DNA from: Actinomycetota bacterium
Lineage (GTDB): Bacteria; Actinomycetota; Actinomycetes; UBA12327
Reading direction: 5' to 3'
DNA: 9,884 nt
Assembly (NCBI GenBank): GCA_026392555.1
Contig: JAPLBW010000015.1
Coordinates: 1 to 9,884, forward strand
In this document: positions 1-6,435 of the stretch, piece after piece
How positions within the stretch are numbered: position 1 is the stretch's first letter
How the letters are laid out: the number at the start of each line of letters is the position of its first letter
Made by a program: the position numbers and the translations under genes
The notes under the pieces: model-generated
What the model saw: only the letters and a program-made list of their open reading frames with translations
The model's database searches: none
Told to the model about the DNA's origin: nothing

Positions 1-2
1 AT

Positions 3-707
3 TCACGTGGAGCAGTTCTGCTCGTGGTCACCGTGCAAGATGAACAGCAAGTCCAGAGCGCGAACCACTGCGGGGTTGGCGATGTATTCCTCAGCTGGAA
101 CGCCGAAGGTCATACGAAGGAAGTTTTCGGTCAAACCCAACGAGTTGTCTGGGTAGAGCATCGGCTGACCGACGCTCTTCTTGTAGGCGTAGGCGGCGAT
201 CGTGGGGACCTTGGCCAAGAGGCGAATGGTCGAGATCTCGACCTGCTCCTTGTCAAAGGGATCCAAGCTGTCTTGGTAGAACGTCGACAACGCACTGACA
301 GCGCTGGAAAGCACGGGCATGGGGTGCGCATCACGCGGGAAACCATCAAAGAACGAACGCAAGCTTTCTTGCAACATCGTGTGACTGCGAATGCTGGAGT
401 CAAATTCAGTCAGCTGCTCAGCCGTAGGGAGCTCGCCGTAGATCAACAGATAAGACACTTCCAAGAAGGATGACTTCTCGGCAAGTTGCTCAATGGGGTA
501 CCCGCGGTAGCGCAGGATTCCGGCGTCGCCATCGATATAGGTGACCGCACTCTCGCATGACGCGGTGTTCATGAATCCATGGTCAAGCGTCACGTGATCG
601 GTTGCCTTGAGGAACTGCGAAACATCAAGTCCGGAGCTGCCAACGGTGGCTGGAACTTCGGCCAGAGGCAATTCGCCTCCGGGGTACTGCAAGGTCACAT
701 CCGACAC
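3..707 (-). CDS. gltA: Citrate synthase, 5' part only; in-frame stop at window edge
   Basis: Citrate synthase condenses acetyl-CoA with oxaloacetate to citrate in the cytoplasm, the entry step of the TCA cycle. The 234 visible residues match the N-terminal half of bacterial type II enzymes: FMNTASCESAVTYIDG (45-60), ILRYRGYPIEQLAEKS (64-79), and the active-site segment ILHGDHEQNCST (223-234) with His225 and His228. The GTG start at 707 is fixed by a GGAGG at 717-713, five bases away. Family members are usually about 420-430 residues. Here the frame meets TGA at 5-3 directly after NCST, where relatives continue STVR. The later catalytic His (GPxHGGAN segment) and Asp are therefore absent. The stop lies 3 bases from the window end, so an assembly error or frameshift at a contig edge is more likely than a real truncation. 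The family is certain; whether the gene is intact is not. One residue differs from the common ILHADHEQ form (Gly226 for Ala). Confidence 0.9.
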   Translation of the reverse strand: MSDVTLQYPGGELPLAEVPATVGSSGLDVSQFLKATDHVTLDHGFMNTASCESAVTYIDGDAGILRYRGYPIEQLAEKSSFLEVSYLLIYGELPTAEQLTEFDSSIRSHTMLQESLRSFFDGFPRDAHPMPVLSSAVSALSTFYQDSLDPFDKEQVEISTIRLLAKVPTIAAYAYKKSVGQPMLYPDNSLGLTENFLRMTFGVPAEEYIANPAVVRALDLLFILHGDHEQNCST

Positions 708-712
708 GAGGT

Positions 713-717
713 CCTCC
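713..717 (-). promoter_or_regulatory. Shine-Dalgarno site of the citrate synthase gene
   Basis: On the minus strand this reads GGAGG, with five bases before the GTG at 707-705. It decides the start: no ATG lies nearby in frame, and the protein begins MSDVTL from this GTG. Confidence 0.7.
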
Positions 718-762
718 GTCGGGATTGAAACTTCGGTGTCCGACCGGTCTGATCGGCAAGCC

Positions 763-791
763 CCAAAACTAACGCCTCACGCCTAGGCGCC
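763..791 (-). terminator. Probable intrinsic terminator after dapC
   Basis: On the minus strand GGCGCCT (791-785) can pair with AGGCGTT (777-771). The stem has five Watson-Crick pairs plus two G-U pairs, and the loop is AGGCGTG. It is followed by AGTTTTGG (770-763), a short U-rich tail. It lies 45 bases past the dapC stop and before the citrate synthase gene, so it would separate the two. The core CGCCTAGGCG (780-789) is also a perfect palindrome, giving an alternative fold. The U-tract is short, so termination may be partial. I see no convincing promoter for citrate synthase between this hairpin and its Shine-Dalgarno site. Confidence 0.45.
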
Positions 792-835
792 GGACATCAG
801 GTCGGCACATACGACGAGAAGGTGCAAACTTTGCC

Positions 836-1945
836 TTACAGACGCGAAACCGCAGCCCGTACCCGCTCGTCTGTCGCCGTCAGAGCGACCCTGACATGTT
901 CGGCCCCAGCTGCTCCGTAGAAGGTGCCTGGGGCCACGAGGATGCCTCGTTCCGCCAGCCAAGCCACGCTCGTTAGTGCGGCCTCGCCGCGGCTGGCCCA
1001 CAGGTACAACCCAGCCTGTGAGTGGCTGATGGAGAAACCAGCCGAGATCAAAGCCTGCGCTAAGAGTTCGCGTCGAGCTGCATAGCGCTCGCGCTGAACC
1101 GCAACATGCGCATCGTCGTTGAGAGCGGCAGTAGCAGCGGCCTGAACCGGTCCAGGAACCATCATGCCCGCGTGCTTGCGCAGTTCCACTAATCCTGCGA
1201 TGACACGTTCGTCACCGGCGACAAAGCCACATCGGTAACCCGCAAGATTGGAACGCTTAGACAACGAATGCACCGCAAGGATGCCCGCACTCGTTCCACC
1301 ACATACGTCAGGGTCAAGGACCGAGACCGGTTGCGCAGTCCACCCCAACTCGAGATAACACTCATCCGACACCACCAGCGCTCCACGATCGCGTGCCCAA
1401 TCAACAATGGCTCGCATACGGTCAGCACTGAGCACCTCGCCGGTGGGATTGGACGGTGAATTAATCCACACCATCGAGACATCGCCCTCAACCAACGTGG
1501 GGTCAGCCGCCACTACTGGCTCGGCTTGGCTCAACCGCGCACCTACGTCGTAGGTCGGGTAGGCCAACTCAGGGATGACGATCCGGTGCCCAGCACCAAC
1601 ACCGAGCATCGTCGGCAACCACGCGACGATTTCTTTCGTGCCAATCACTGGAAGCACCGCTGCAGGATCAACATCGATCGCGCCGGCTGAACGTGCCATC
1701 CACTTCACAGCAGCTTGACGTAACTCCACGGTGCCATGCGTTGTTGGGTATCCAGGCGAATTAGCTGCTTCAACCAACGCAGCCTGAATGACATCTGGAG
1801 TCGGGTCTACGGGCGTGCCGACGCTGAGGTCAACGAGTCCGTCTGGGTGTTCGGCGGCACGCTGAGCGTGGCTCGCAATTAAATCCCAGGGAAATGCGGG
1901 TAAGCGCGACAAAGGAGCGTTAGATGATGTCGCGAATGACGCCAC
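836..1945 (-). CDS. dapC: N-succinyldiaminopimelate aminotransferase (DapC), actinobacterial type
   Basis: A PLP-dependent class I/II aminotransferase of 369 residues, normal for the family. DapC transfers the amino group of glutamate to N-succinyl-2-amino-6-ketopimelate on the way to meso-DAP (peptidoglycan) and lysine. Visible features: the N-terminal LPAFPWDLI (15-23) and DGLVDLSVGTPVDPTPDVIQ (35-54), typical of actinobacterial DapC; NSPSNPTG (162-169) with the PLP-contacting Asn166; SDECY (193-197) with Asp194; HSLSKRSNLAGYRCGF (226-241) with the Schiff-base Lys230 and Arg238; and Arg352 near the C terminus for substrate carboxylate. The GTG start at 1945 follows the fdxA stop by one base, suggesting translational coupling; an AGGAG lies 13 bases upstream inside fdxA, slightly far. 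A TTG at codon 12 is the only close alternative and lacks a ribosome site. The fdxA-dapC pairing is common in actinobacteria and supports DapC over other aminotransferases. Confidence 0.9.
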   Translation of the reverse strand: MASFATSSNAPLSRLPAFPWDLIASHAQRAAEHPDGLVDLSVGTPVDPTPDVIQAALVEAANSPGYPTTHGTVELRQAAVKWMARSAGAIDVDPAAVLPVIGTKEIVAWLPTMLGVGAGHRIVIPELAYPTYDVGARLSQAEPVVAADPTLVEGDVSMVWINSPSNPTGEVLSADRMRAIVDWARDRGALVVSDECYLELGWTAQPVSVLDPDVCGGTSAGILAVHSLSKRSNLAGYRCGFVAGDERVIAGLVELRKHAGMMVPGPVQAAATAALNDDAHVAVQRERYAARRELLAQALISAGFSISHSQAGLYLWASRGEAALTSVAWLAERGILVAPGTFYGAAGAEHVRVALTATDERVRAAVSRL

Positions 1946-1946
1946 G

Positions 1947-2273
1947 TTATTCGTTGTGCTCCTGCGGAGGCAGGACAGTCACGATGGCCGCATCGCGTTC
2001 GGCTGCACCAACTCGAGCAGCTCCTCCGGGTGAACCTAAGACTTCGAAGAACTCCACATTGGCTGAAGTAAACGGTGTCCACTCGGTGGGGACATCGTCT
2101 TCGTAGAAGATTGCTTCGACAGGGCAAACCGGTTCGCAGGCACCACAGTCAACGCACTCATCGGGCTGGATGTAGAGCATCCGGCCACCTTCGTAAATGC
2201 AGTCAACAGGACATTCTTCGATGCAAGACTTGTCTTTGAGGTCAACACAAGGCTGCGCGATCACGTAGGTCAC
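1947..2273 (-). CDS. fdxA: 7Fe ferredoxin ([3Fe-4S][4Fe-4S])
   Basis: A small soluble electron carrier of 108 residues. The cysteine pattern is that of 7Fe ferredoxins. By family analogy Cys9, Cys17 and Cys50 would bind the [3Fe-4S] cluster, and Cys21, Cys40, Cys43 and Cys46 the [4Fe-4S] cluster; Cys25 would be the known non-ligand cysteine. The sequence opens MTYVIAQPCVDLKDKSCIEE, a standard FdxA N terminus, with CVDCGACEPVCPVEAI at 40-55. Residues after about 57 form the usual C-terminal extension of actinobacterial and Azotobacter-type FdxA. The GTG start at 2273 has an AAGGA about 7-8 bases upstream on the minus strand. Its stop is one base before the dapC start, so the two are surely co-transcribed. 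The redox partner cannot be told from here. Confidence 0.95.
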   Translation of the reverse strand: MTYVIAQPCVDLKDKSCIEECPVDCIYEGGRMLYIQPDECVDCGACEPVCPVEAIFYEDDVPTEWTPFTSANVEFFEVLGSPGGAARVGAAERDAAIVTVLPPQEHNE

Positions 2274-2320
2274 GTGCGGTTCCTTCCCGAGTTAGCCGAC
2301 GGAGAAGCGTCGGTCGCCCT

Positions 2321-2349
2321 AGTATTGCGATCCCGAATACCAATGTCAC
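2321..2349 (-). promoter_or_regulatory. Possible sigma-70-type promoter of fdxA-dapC
   Basis: On the minus strand GTGACA (2349-2344) resembles a -35 box (5 of 6 to TTGACA). After exactly 17 bases comes AATACT (2326-2321), a weaker -10 box (4 of 6). Transcription would begin near 2314, giving a leader of about 40 bases before the fdxA GTG. The spacing and the -35 match are good; the -10 is imperfect. Confidence 0.35.
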
Positions 2350-2435
2350 CGTGGGGGTTGCTCGTGTCGCCTGATTCGCCCCCTTTTGACCCCCCTGCGC
2401 GACGACCCCAGATCTCCCACGGGGTCCGATTTATC

Positions 2436-2675
2436 GTGGCCCTCACCGAAGATTCCATCGGTGAGCGGGTAAGCATCCGCTATCTACTCAGGGGCGAAGG
2501 CCCCACCGATCCGAACGTCCTGATGACTGACGTTTTGGGCCACCTACGGATCTGGACTGAGACGATTGCAGAAGTGGTCAAACGCGATGGTGAGGTGATC
2601 ACGATCGAACGAGCCAAAATCGTCGCGGCCAAGGTCATCCCGCCAGAGCCCAAGCGATCCCGTGAACGCGCCTAA
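2436..2675 (+). CDS. Small SH3-like domain protein, similar to the N-terminal domain of Rv0428c-type acetyltransferases
   Basis: About 79 residues from the GTG chosen here. The segment IGERVSIRYLLR, then a short linker, MTDVLGHL and GEVITIERAKIVAAKVIPP reads as a small beta-barrel. From memory it resembles the SH3-like module at the N terminus of actinobacterial GNAT proteins of the Rv0428c/CG3035 type, here without any acetyltransferase domain. The C terminus is basic (PKRSRERA). The frame is open back to a GTG at 2274, but residues from there (RIPMSPWGLLVSPDS and similar) look non-coding, the region overlaps the likely fdxA promoter, and that GTG abuts the fdxA GTG. I therefore prefer GTG 2436, just before the conserved domain; no good ribosome site marks it, and ATG 2343 is possible. 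The gene precedes cysS by 49 bases on the same strand. Molecular function is unknown. Confidence 0.6.
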   Translation: MALTEDSIGERVSIRYLLRGEGPTDPNVLMTDVLGHLRIWTETIAEVVKRDGEVITIERAKIVAAKVIPPEPKRSRERA

Positions 2676-2714
2676 TCCTCCAACTTTGCGTACGCTGACT
2701 AATCATTAACCACC

Positions 2715-2719
2715 AGGAG
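2715..2719 (+). promoter_or_regulatory. Shine-Dalgarno site fixing the TTG start of cysS
   Basis: AGGAG lies five bases before the TTG at 2725-2727. The protein from this TTG begins MLHLTDTRTRRVEKIEP, which aligns with the normal CysS N terminus. The rare start codon is therefore well supported. Confidence 0.75.
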
Positions 2720-2724
2720 TCGAG

Positions 2725-4143
2725 TTGCTGCACTTAACCGATACTCGCACTCGGCGCGTGGAAAAAATTGAGCCATCGACCTCGGGGCGCTTGTCGATCT
2801 ATGCCTGCGGGCCCACGGTGTATCGCTTCGCTCACGTGGGCAACCTTCGCACGTTTTTGCTGTCGGATCTAATCCGTCGCGTTGCCACGTTGCAGGGACT
2901 TCAGGTCACCGTCGTGCAAAACATCACCGACGTAGGACACATGGCTGATGACCGCGGGTTGGATGAAGCCGGTGAAGACAAGATCTTGAGTCAGGCCAAG
3001 CAGGAAAATCGAAGCCCACTTGATGTGTCCCGTTTCTACGAGGATGCTTACCTCACGGACTTGTCCCGCTTAAACATTGCTCCCGCTGACATAGCCCCTC
3101 GAGCCTCCGAATCCATTGACTTGATGATTGAACTCATCCAAAAACTCATTGACAACAACAACGCTTACATCGGTGGCGATGGCTCGGTGTACTTCGATGC
3201 CCGCTCGATCGACAACTACGGGGCGATCAGTGGCAACAAGCTCGACGCCCTGCGGCCCGGCACGCGTTTTGCTATCGAAGAAGACCCAGAAGCCAGCGGG
3301 CGCAAGCGTTTTCACGCTGACTGGGCTTTGTGGAAAGTCGCCGGTGACACTCGCACTCAGCTCGTGTGGGACACCCCGTGGGGCGTGGGATTCCCGGGGT
3401 GGCACGTGGAATGTTCGGCCATGAGCGTTCACCACCTGGGCGAGACCATTGACGTACATACCGGTGGCATTGATCTTCGCTTCCCGCACCACGAAGACGA
3501 GAAGGCGCAATCAGATGCAGCTGTCGGCAAAGAAGTCGTACGGCATTGGGTCCACGCCGAGCACTTGCTCTTTGACGGTCGCAAGATGGCCAAGTCAACG
3601 GGCAACGTCTTACTCCTCCAAGATGTGATTGATCGTGGCATTGACCCCTTGGCTTTGCGCTTGTGCTTCCTAGAGCACAACTACCGCCAGCAGATGAACT
3701 TGACGTGGAACGCGATTGAGTCCGCTGCTACGACTTTGACGCGCTGGCGTACCAAGATCGCTCTGTGGGCTGAGGAGCCGTCAGCGCCGATGCACGAACC
3801 CACTCGTGTTGCTGTGGTCGATGCATTTAACGAAGACCTCGATACTCCTCGTGCCATTCAAGCGTTGCGGCGCTTGGAAAAGGACGACAGCGTCGCGGCC
3901 GGCGCACGCTTCGAAACGTTCAACTACCTGGACCGACTCTTAGGTCTCGATCTGGTCCGCGAAGTCGGCAAGCCAGTAGTGGAACAGGAATTACCCGCTG
4001 GCGCGCAGGGGCTTCTGGACGCGCGCGCGCAGGCTCGAACCGACAAGGACTGGGCTGCTTCAGACTCGTTGCGCGATGGACTTGCGAGTTTGGGAGTTCT
4101 GGTGGCTGATTCCACAGCCGGACAAAGTTGGAGCTTGGCTTAA
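2725..4143 (+). CDS. cysS: Cysteinyl-tRNA synthetase
   Basis: Class I aminoacyl-tRNA synthetase, 472 residues, full length; it attaches cysteine to tRNA-Cys in the cytoplasm. Visible motifs: YACGPTVY (26-33) with zinc ligand Cys28; AHVGN (36-40), the HIGH-type signature; GWHVECSAM (225-233) with Cys230; FPHHEDE (253-259), where His255 and Glu259 align with the remaining E. coli zinc ligands; KMAKSTGN (287-294), the KMSKS loop. The C-terminal ARAQARTDKDWAASDSLRD (433-451) is also standard. It is CysS and not the cysteine ligase MshC, which is shorter, has a different N-terminal motif and lacks the anticodon-binding C terminus seen here. Residues 68-93, NITDVGHMADD onward, are of the longer ITDVGH class found in a subset of bacterial CysS. 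It starts with TTG behind a strong ribosome site and may share a transcript with the upstream SH3-like gene. Confidence 0.95.
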   Translation: MLHLTDTRTRRVEKIEPSTSGRLSIYACGPTVYRFAHVGNLRTFLLSDLIRRVATLQGLQVTVVQNITDVGHMADDRGLDEAGEDKILSQAKQENRSPLDVSRFYEDAYLTDLSRLNIAPADIAPRASESIDLMIELIQKLIDNNNAYIGGDGSVYFDARSIDNYGAISGNKLDALRPGTRFAIEEDPEASGRKRFHADWALWKVAGDTRTQLVWDTPWGVGFPGWHVECSAMSVHHLGETIDVHTGGIDLRFPHHEDEKAQSDAAVGKEVVRHWVHAEHLLFDGRKMAKSTGNVLLLQDVIDRGIDPLALRLCFLEHNYRQQMNLTWNAIESAATTLTRWRTKIALWAEEPSAPMHEPTRVAVVDAFNEDLDTPRAIQALRRLEKDDSVAAGARFETFNYLDRLLGLDLVREVGKPVVEQELPAGAQGLLDARAQARTDKDWAASDSLRDGLASLGVLVADSTAGQSWSLA

Positions 4144-4146
4144 GCC
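4137..4146. repeat. Perfect 10-base palindrome across the cysS stop codon
   Basis: GGCTTAAGCC contains the TAA stop of cysS and sits in the 9-base gap to the convergent VanW gene. It has no loop and no U-tract on either strand, so it is not a convincing terminator, although this is where both convergent transcripts should end. Confidence 0.35.
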
Positions 4147-4152
4147 GCTTGC

Positions 4153-5925
4153 CTAACCCGTTGGCGTAGGAGTGGGCTTGGCTGTCGTCGTTGGTTTCGG
4201 TGTTGGGGTGGGCGTTGGGGTCGGCTTCTTGCAGGTGATATCGGCAGCCGGGTTGTACGTCGTGGTCAACGGCTCCCGTTTGACTTCTTTGCCATTGAGC
4301 TTGAAAACCCGCGTCACCACAATCTTGAATCCGCCCACACCATCTTGTGGAGTGCACGTAGCGCTGGTGTCCGTGACGGTGGAGTACGGCTTGGCGTTGG
4401 TACGTGGACCCGTGACAGCCTCAATGTCGTAGCCCTTGGTGCCCCACATCGTCGTAATGAACACTCCGTTCGGCGAATCATTGCGAAACTTCAAGTCCAG
4501 CGTGCCCCACGCCACGGTCGCTTCCAAACCAGGCTGATAGCGCGAGATGTAAAACGAGTGGGCGCGTTGTTCAATACGCTCAAGGCCAGCGAAAAATGCG
4601 GTGTGCCACGTAGCGGTGGCCATCGTCGAGACGCCCCCACCGAGGTCTTCTTGCAAGCGACCGGACTTGATGACAAAGCCTGTGGTGTAACCATTAGCAG
4701 CCGTGCGCTCTTTGGCGATGGAGTTCAGGGAAAACACCTCGCCAGGCTTGAGCAAGGTCTCATTCACGCGCGCGGCAGCCTGGCCAATGTTTTGGTATCG
4801 ATAAGGGGCATAGGGGAAGGGCTGCGTGAAAGTAGAAATCTTTTCGACGACTCCCAGCTTCTTCGCATCTTTCGTAGTAAATGCCGCCGGCTGAGTGGTC
4901 AATCCAACATCGGCCACCCGATCTAATTCGCTCGACAGTGCTCGAGCCACTGCGCCACCCAGGACTTGAGCATTGACTTGCTGACCATCGCGGGAGGGAA
5001 GAATTACTGGCTTGCCATTGCTGATACGGAAGACTGCATCGCGAGCAGGTTCTTGCAGGCCAGCGAAATCCTTTTGCAAGTTCTTGATCAACGCATCGGC
5101 ATTGACAGCAATTTGAATCTTCTTGTCCACGACGGCAGTGCTCAAAAAGGGTGACACTCGGCGGATCGGCAGCGTGACAGTTTTGTTGATCCCGGCCGAT
5201 TCGTCGGTGCCAGGAACGGATATGTCCAAGGAAATCGGCCCAGAAACTACGGTTTTGCCCAAGGAGTCCAACGCCTCTTGCACCTGTTGCGAGCTCAACG
5301 CTGGCTTGACGTCCTCAACGCTGAGTTCATGCTTGCGATTCTTGGCCAAGGCGGTGGCCAATAACGCGGCGGTCACGCTTTCGGCGCTGACTCCCTTGCC
5401 TACTTCAGGTTCAATCGCCTCAACAGTGGCGCCACTAAATTTCAGGCCACCGTCAACCACGCCCTGGTTGAGCTTCTTCGAAATCTTGGCAATGGATCGA
5501 TCAAGGGCGGTCTGGTTGACGGTATAGACCGGCTCAATGGCTCCGCCCTTGCCAACGAGACGAGAAAAAACATTTCCAGTACCCGTCAGCGACGTGGCCT
5601 TAGACACCGTGCCCTCAACGTCGAGGGCCAGGCCAGACTTTTGCGCATCGACCGTGACCTCGCGACCATCGGCGGTCAGCGTGATGTCCTTCTTCATGCG
5701 AGGTGCCAACTTCTTAGTCAAAACAGACGCGGCCTGTTCGGCACTCAATCCACCAATGGAAACGCCCTCGACCGTGGTGCCGGACGGAACAGTGCCACGA
5801 ACGTTGGCGTTCAACACGATCAAGATCAGTGACACGGCGAATACGGCGGCGATGACGAGACGGCGGCGAAGGCGCCGGGCGGAGAGTTCGGCAGCGGTTA
5901 ACTGTCCGGTAGTGCCGCTTGCCAC
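4153..5925 (-). CDS. Membrane-anchored VanW-family protein with putative peptidoglycan-binding domains
   Basis: A 590-residue envelope protein. After a basic stretch (RRLRRRL, 17-23) a hydrophobic helix covers about 23-40; the remainder should lie outside the membrane. Residues about 50-200 and 260-345 look like repeats of the alpha/beta module (PG_binding_4) that often precedes VanW domains, for example VEGVSIGGLSAEQAASVL at 52-69. The VanW domain spans about 370-497, with PYAPYRYQNIGQAAARVN, LKPGEVFSLN, DLGGGVSTMATATWHTAFFAG and the HSFYISRYQPGLEATV segment. A G5-like region (about 515-566) contains Cys524 and Cys565, which could form a disulfide. The tail (568-590) is a Pro-Thr repeat, typical of wall-spanning linkers. 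The GTG start at 5925 has a GAGGA ten bases upstream. The reaction of VanW domains is not established; vancomycin resistance should not be assumed. It stands alone or last in a transcript behind the DUF6113-like gene, 102 bases away. Confidence 0.88.
   Translation of the reverse strand: MASGTTGQLTAAELSARRLRRRLVIAAVFAVSLILIVLNANVRGTVPSGTTVEGVSIGGLSAEQAASVLTKKLAPRMKKDITLTADGREVTVDAQKSGLALDVEGTVSKATSLTGTGNVFSRLVGKGGAIEPVYTVNQTALDRSIAKISKKLNQGVVDGGLKFSGATVEAIEPEVGKGVSAESVTAALLATALAKNRKHELSVEDVKPALSSQQVQEALDSLGKTVVSGPISLDISVPGTDESAGINKTVTLPIRRVSPFLSTAVVDKKIQIAVNADALIKNLQKDFAGLQEPARDAVFRISNGKPVILPSRDGQQVNAQVLGGAVARALSSELDRVADVGLTTQPAAFTTKDAKKLGVVEKISTFTQPFPYAPYRYQNIGQAAARVNETLLKPGEVFSLNSIAKERTAANGYTTGFVIKSGRLQEDLGGGVSTMATATWHTAFFAGLERIEQRAHSFYISRYQPGLEATVAWGTLDLKFRNDSPNGVFITTMWGTKGYDIEAVTGPRTNAKPYSTVTDTSATCTPQDGVGGFKIVVTRVFKLNGKEVKREPLTTTYNPAADITCKKPTPTPTPTPKPTTTAKPTPTPTG
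4156..4224 (-). repeat. Low-complexity Pro-Thr repeat in the VanW gene
   Basis: The last 23 codons (residues 568-590) encode alternating Pro and Thr with two Lys-containing breaks (PKPTTTAKP). On the plus strand the DNA is a G/T-rich run of ggtgttgggg-like units. Such tracts change length by slippage and are also easy to misassemble. Confidence 0.8.
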
Positions 5926-5971
5926 GTTGTTGCCATCCTCTAGAAAGAGTCACCGACCTTTCGGCTCCCTC

Positions 5972-5977
5972 ATCCTA
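5972..5977 (-). promoter_or_regulatory. Possible -10 box for the VanW gene
   Basis: TAGGAT on the minus strand fits the TAnnnT pattern of actinobacterial -10 boxes and would start a transcript about 40 bases before the VanW GTG. No good -35 box is present at 16-18 bases; that place is taken by the inverted repeat at 5986-6006. Confidence 0.3.
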
Positions 5978-5985
5978 TGACGGCG

Positions 5986-6006
5986 CGGAACCTCAATCCG
6001 GTTCCG
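5986..6006. repeat. Inverted repeat upstream of the VanW gene
   Basis: CGGAACC and GGTTCCG form a perfect 7-base-pair stem around a 7-base loop (TCAATCC). It lies between the end of the DUF6113-like gene and the VanW start. There is no U-tract on the minus side, so it could be a poor terminator, an operator covering the -35 region, or an RNA processing site. The sequence alone does not decide. Confidence 0.5.
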
Positions 6007-6027
6007 ACAATCCGGCAGGCCGAGTGC

Positions 6028-6423
6028 TTATCGCAGCCGTCGGGGACCAAACATGCCGTGGCGAACCGCCGTTAGGGCAGCGATGAGCAAGCTAAGAACC
6101 AAGAACGCGTAGCCGTACCAGGTTGCGGCCACCACCACATCGCCCGCCGAAGTCGTCGCAGTCAGCGTCAGCACCATCTGAATAAACGCCACCGCATAAG
6201 CGGTCGGTGCCCACCGTTGGGACGTTGACGTCACGACAATCTGCCCGCCGAGCCAGGTGACAAACAGCGCTGCCACTAGACCAATCGGAATGGCTACCGA
6301 TCCCAGGATGCTTTGCCCTGATTGCCAAAAGCACCCAACCGTTGCCACGACAACGCCCACTAGGTAGGCAAACAGCACCGGGAGGAACCACGAAAACCGG
6401 CGCGGACTGGGATTCACCCTCAC
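6028..6423 (-). CDS. Small integral membrane protein, DUF6113-like
   Basis: A 131-residue protein with four predicted membrane helices at about 12-31, 38-60, 70-90 and 98-120, short loops, and a basic C terminus (RHGMFGPRRLR). Motifs are few. The layout and the segment from AYAVAFIQMVLTLT to GYAFLVLSLLIAALTAV resemble the actinobacterial DUF6113 family, which I recall as commonly encoded between mshB and fdxA; that fits its position downstream of mshB here. The GTG at 6423 follows the stop of the FtsH-like gene by 12 bases, so the two are probably co-transcribed. No clear Shine-Dalgarno site precedes it, and a GTG two codons later (6417) is an alternative start. Function is unknown. Confidence 0.75.
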   Translation of the reverse strand: MRVNPSPRRFSWFLPVLFAYLVGVVVATVGCFWQSGQSILGSVAIPIGLVAALFVTWLGGQIVVTSTSQRWAPTAYAVAFIQMVLTLTATTSAGDVVVAATWYGYAFLVLSLLIAALTAVRHGMFGPRRLR

Positions 6424-6435
6424 ACTATGGAGTAT

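Noticed and set aside
3..5. UGA in citrate synthase read as selenocysteine or as a recoded codon
   Set aside because: Citrate synthase has no Sec position here, expected residues after NCST are Ser-Thr, and no stem-loop downstream can be seen. An edge error is simpler.
24..473. Plus-strand open frame of 149 codons opposite citrate synthase
   Set aside because: It is antisense to a certain citrate synthase frame and has no recognisable motif.
2725..4143. MshC (mycothiol cysteine ligase) instead of CysS
   Set aside because: Length of 472, the YACGPTVY motif and an intact C-terminal tRNA-binding region point to CysS, despite mshB being nearby.
4156..4224. CRISPR-like or minisatellite array
   Set aside because: The repetition is codon-level Pro-Thr coding sequence with no spacers.
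4345..4926. Long plus-strand open frame of 193 codons
   Set aside because: It lies wholly antisense to the well-supported VanW gene. Its translation shows no domain or compositional sense and no ribosome site was seen.
4153..5925. Vancomycin resistance determinant
   Set aside because: Only the VanW domain is shared; no VanA/VanH/VanX or VanRS genes are present, and such proteins are common in bacteria without resistance.
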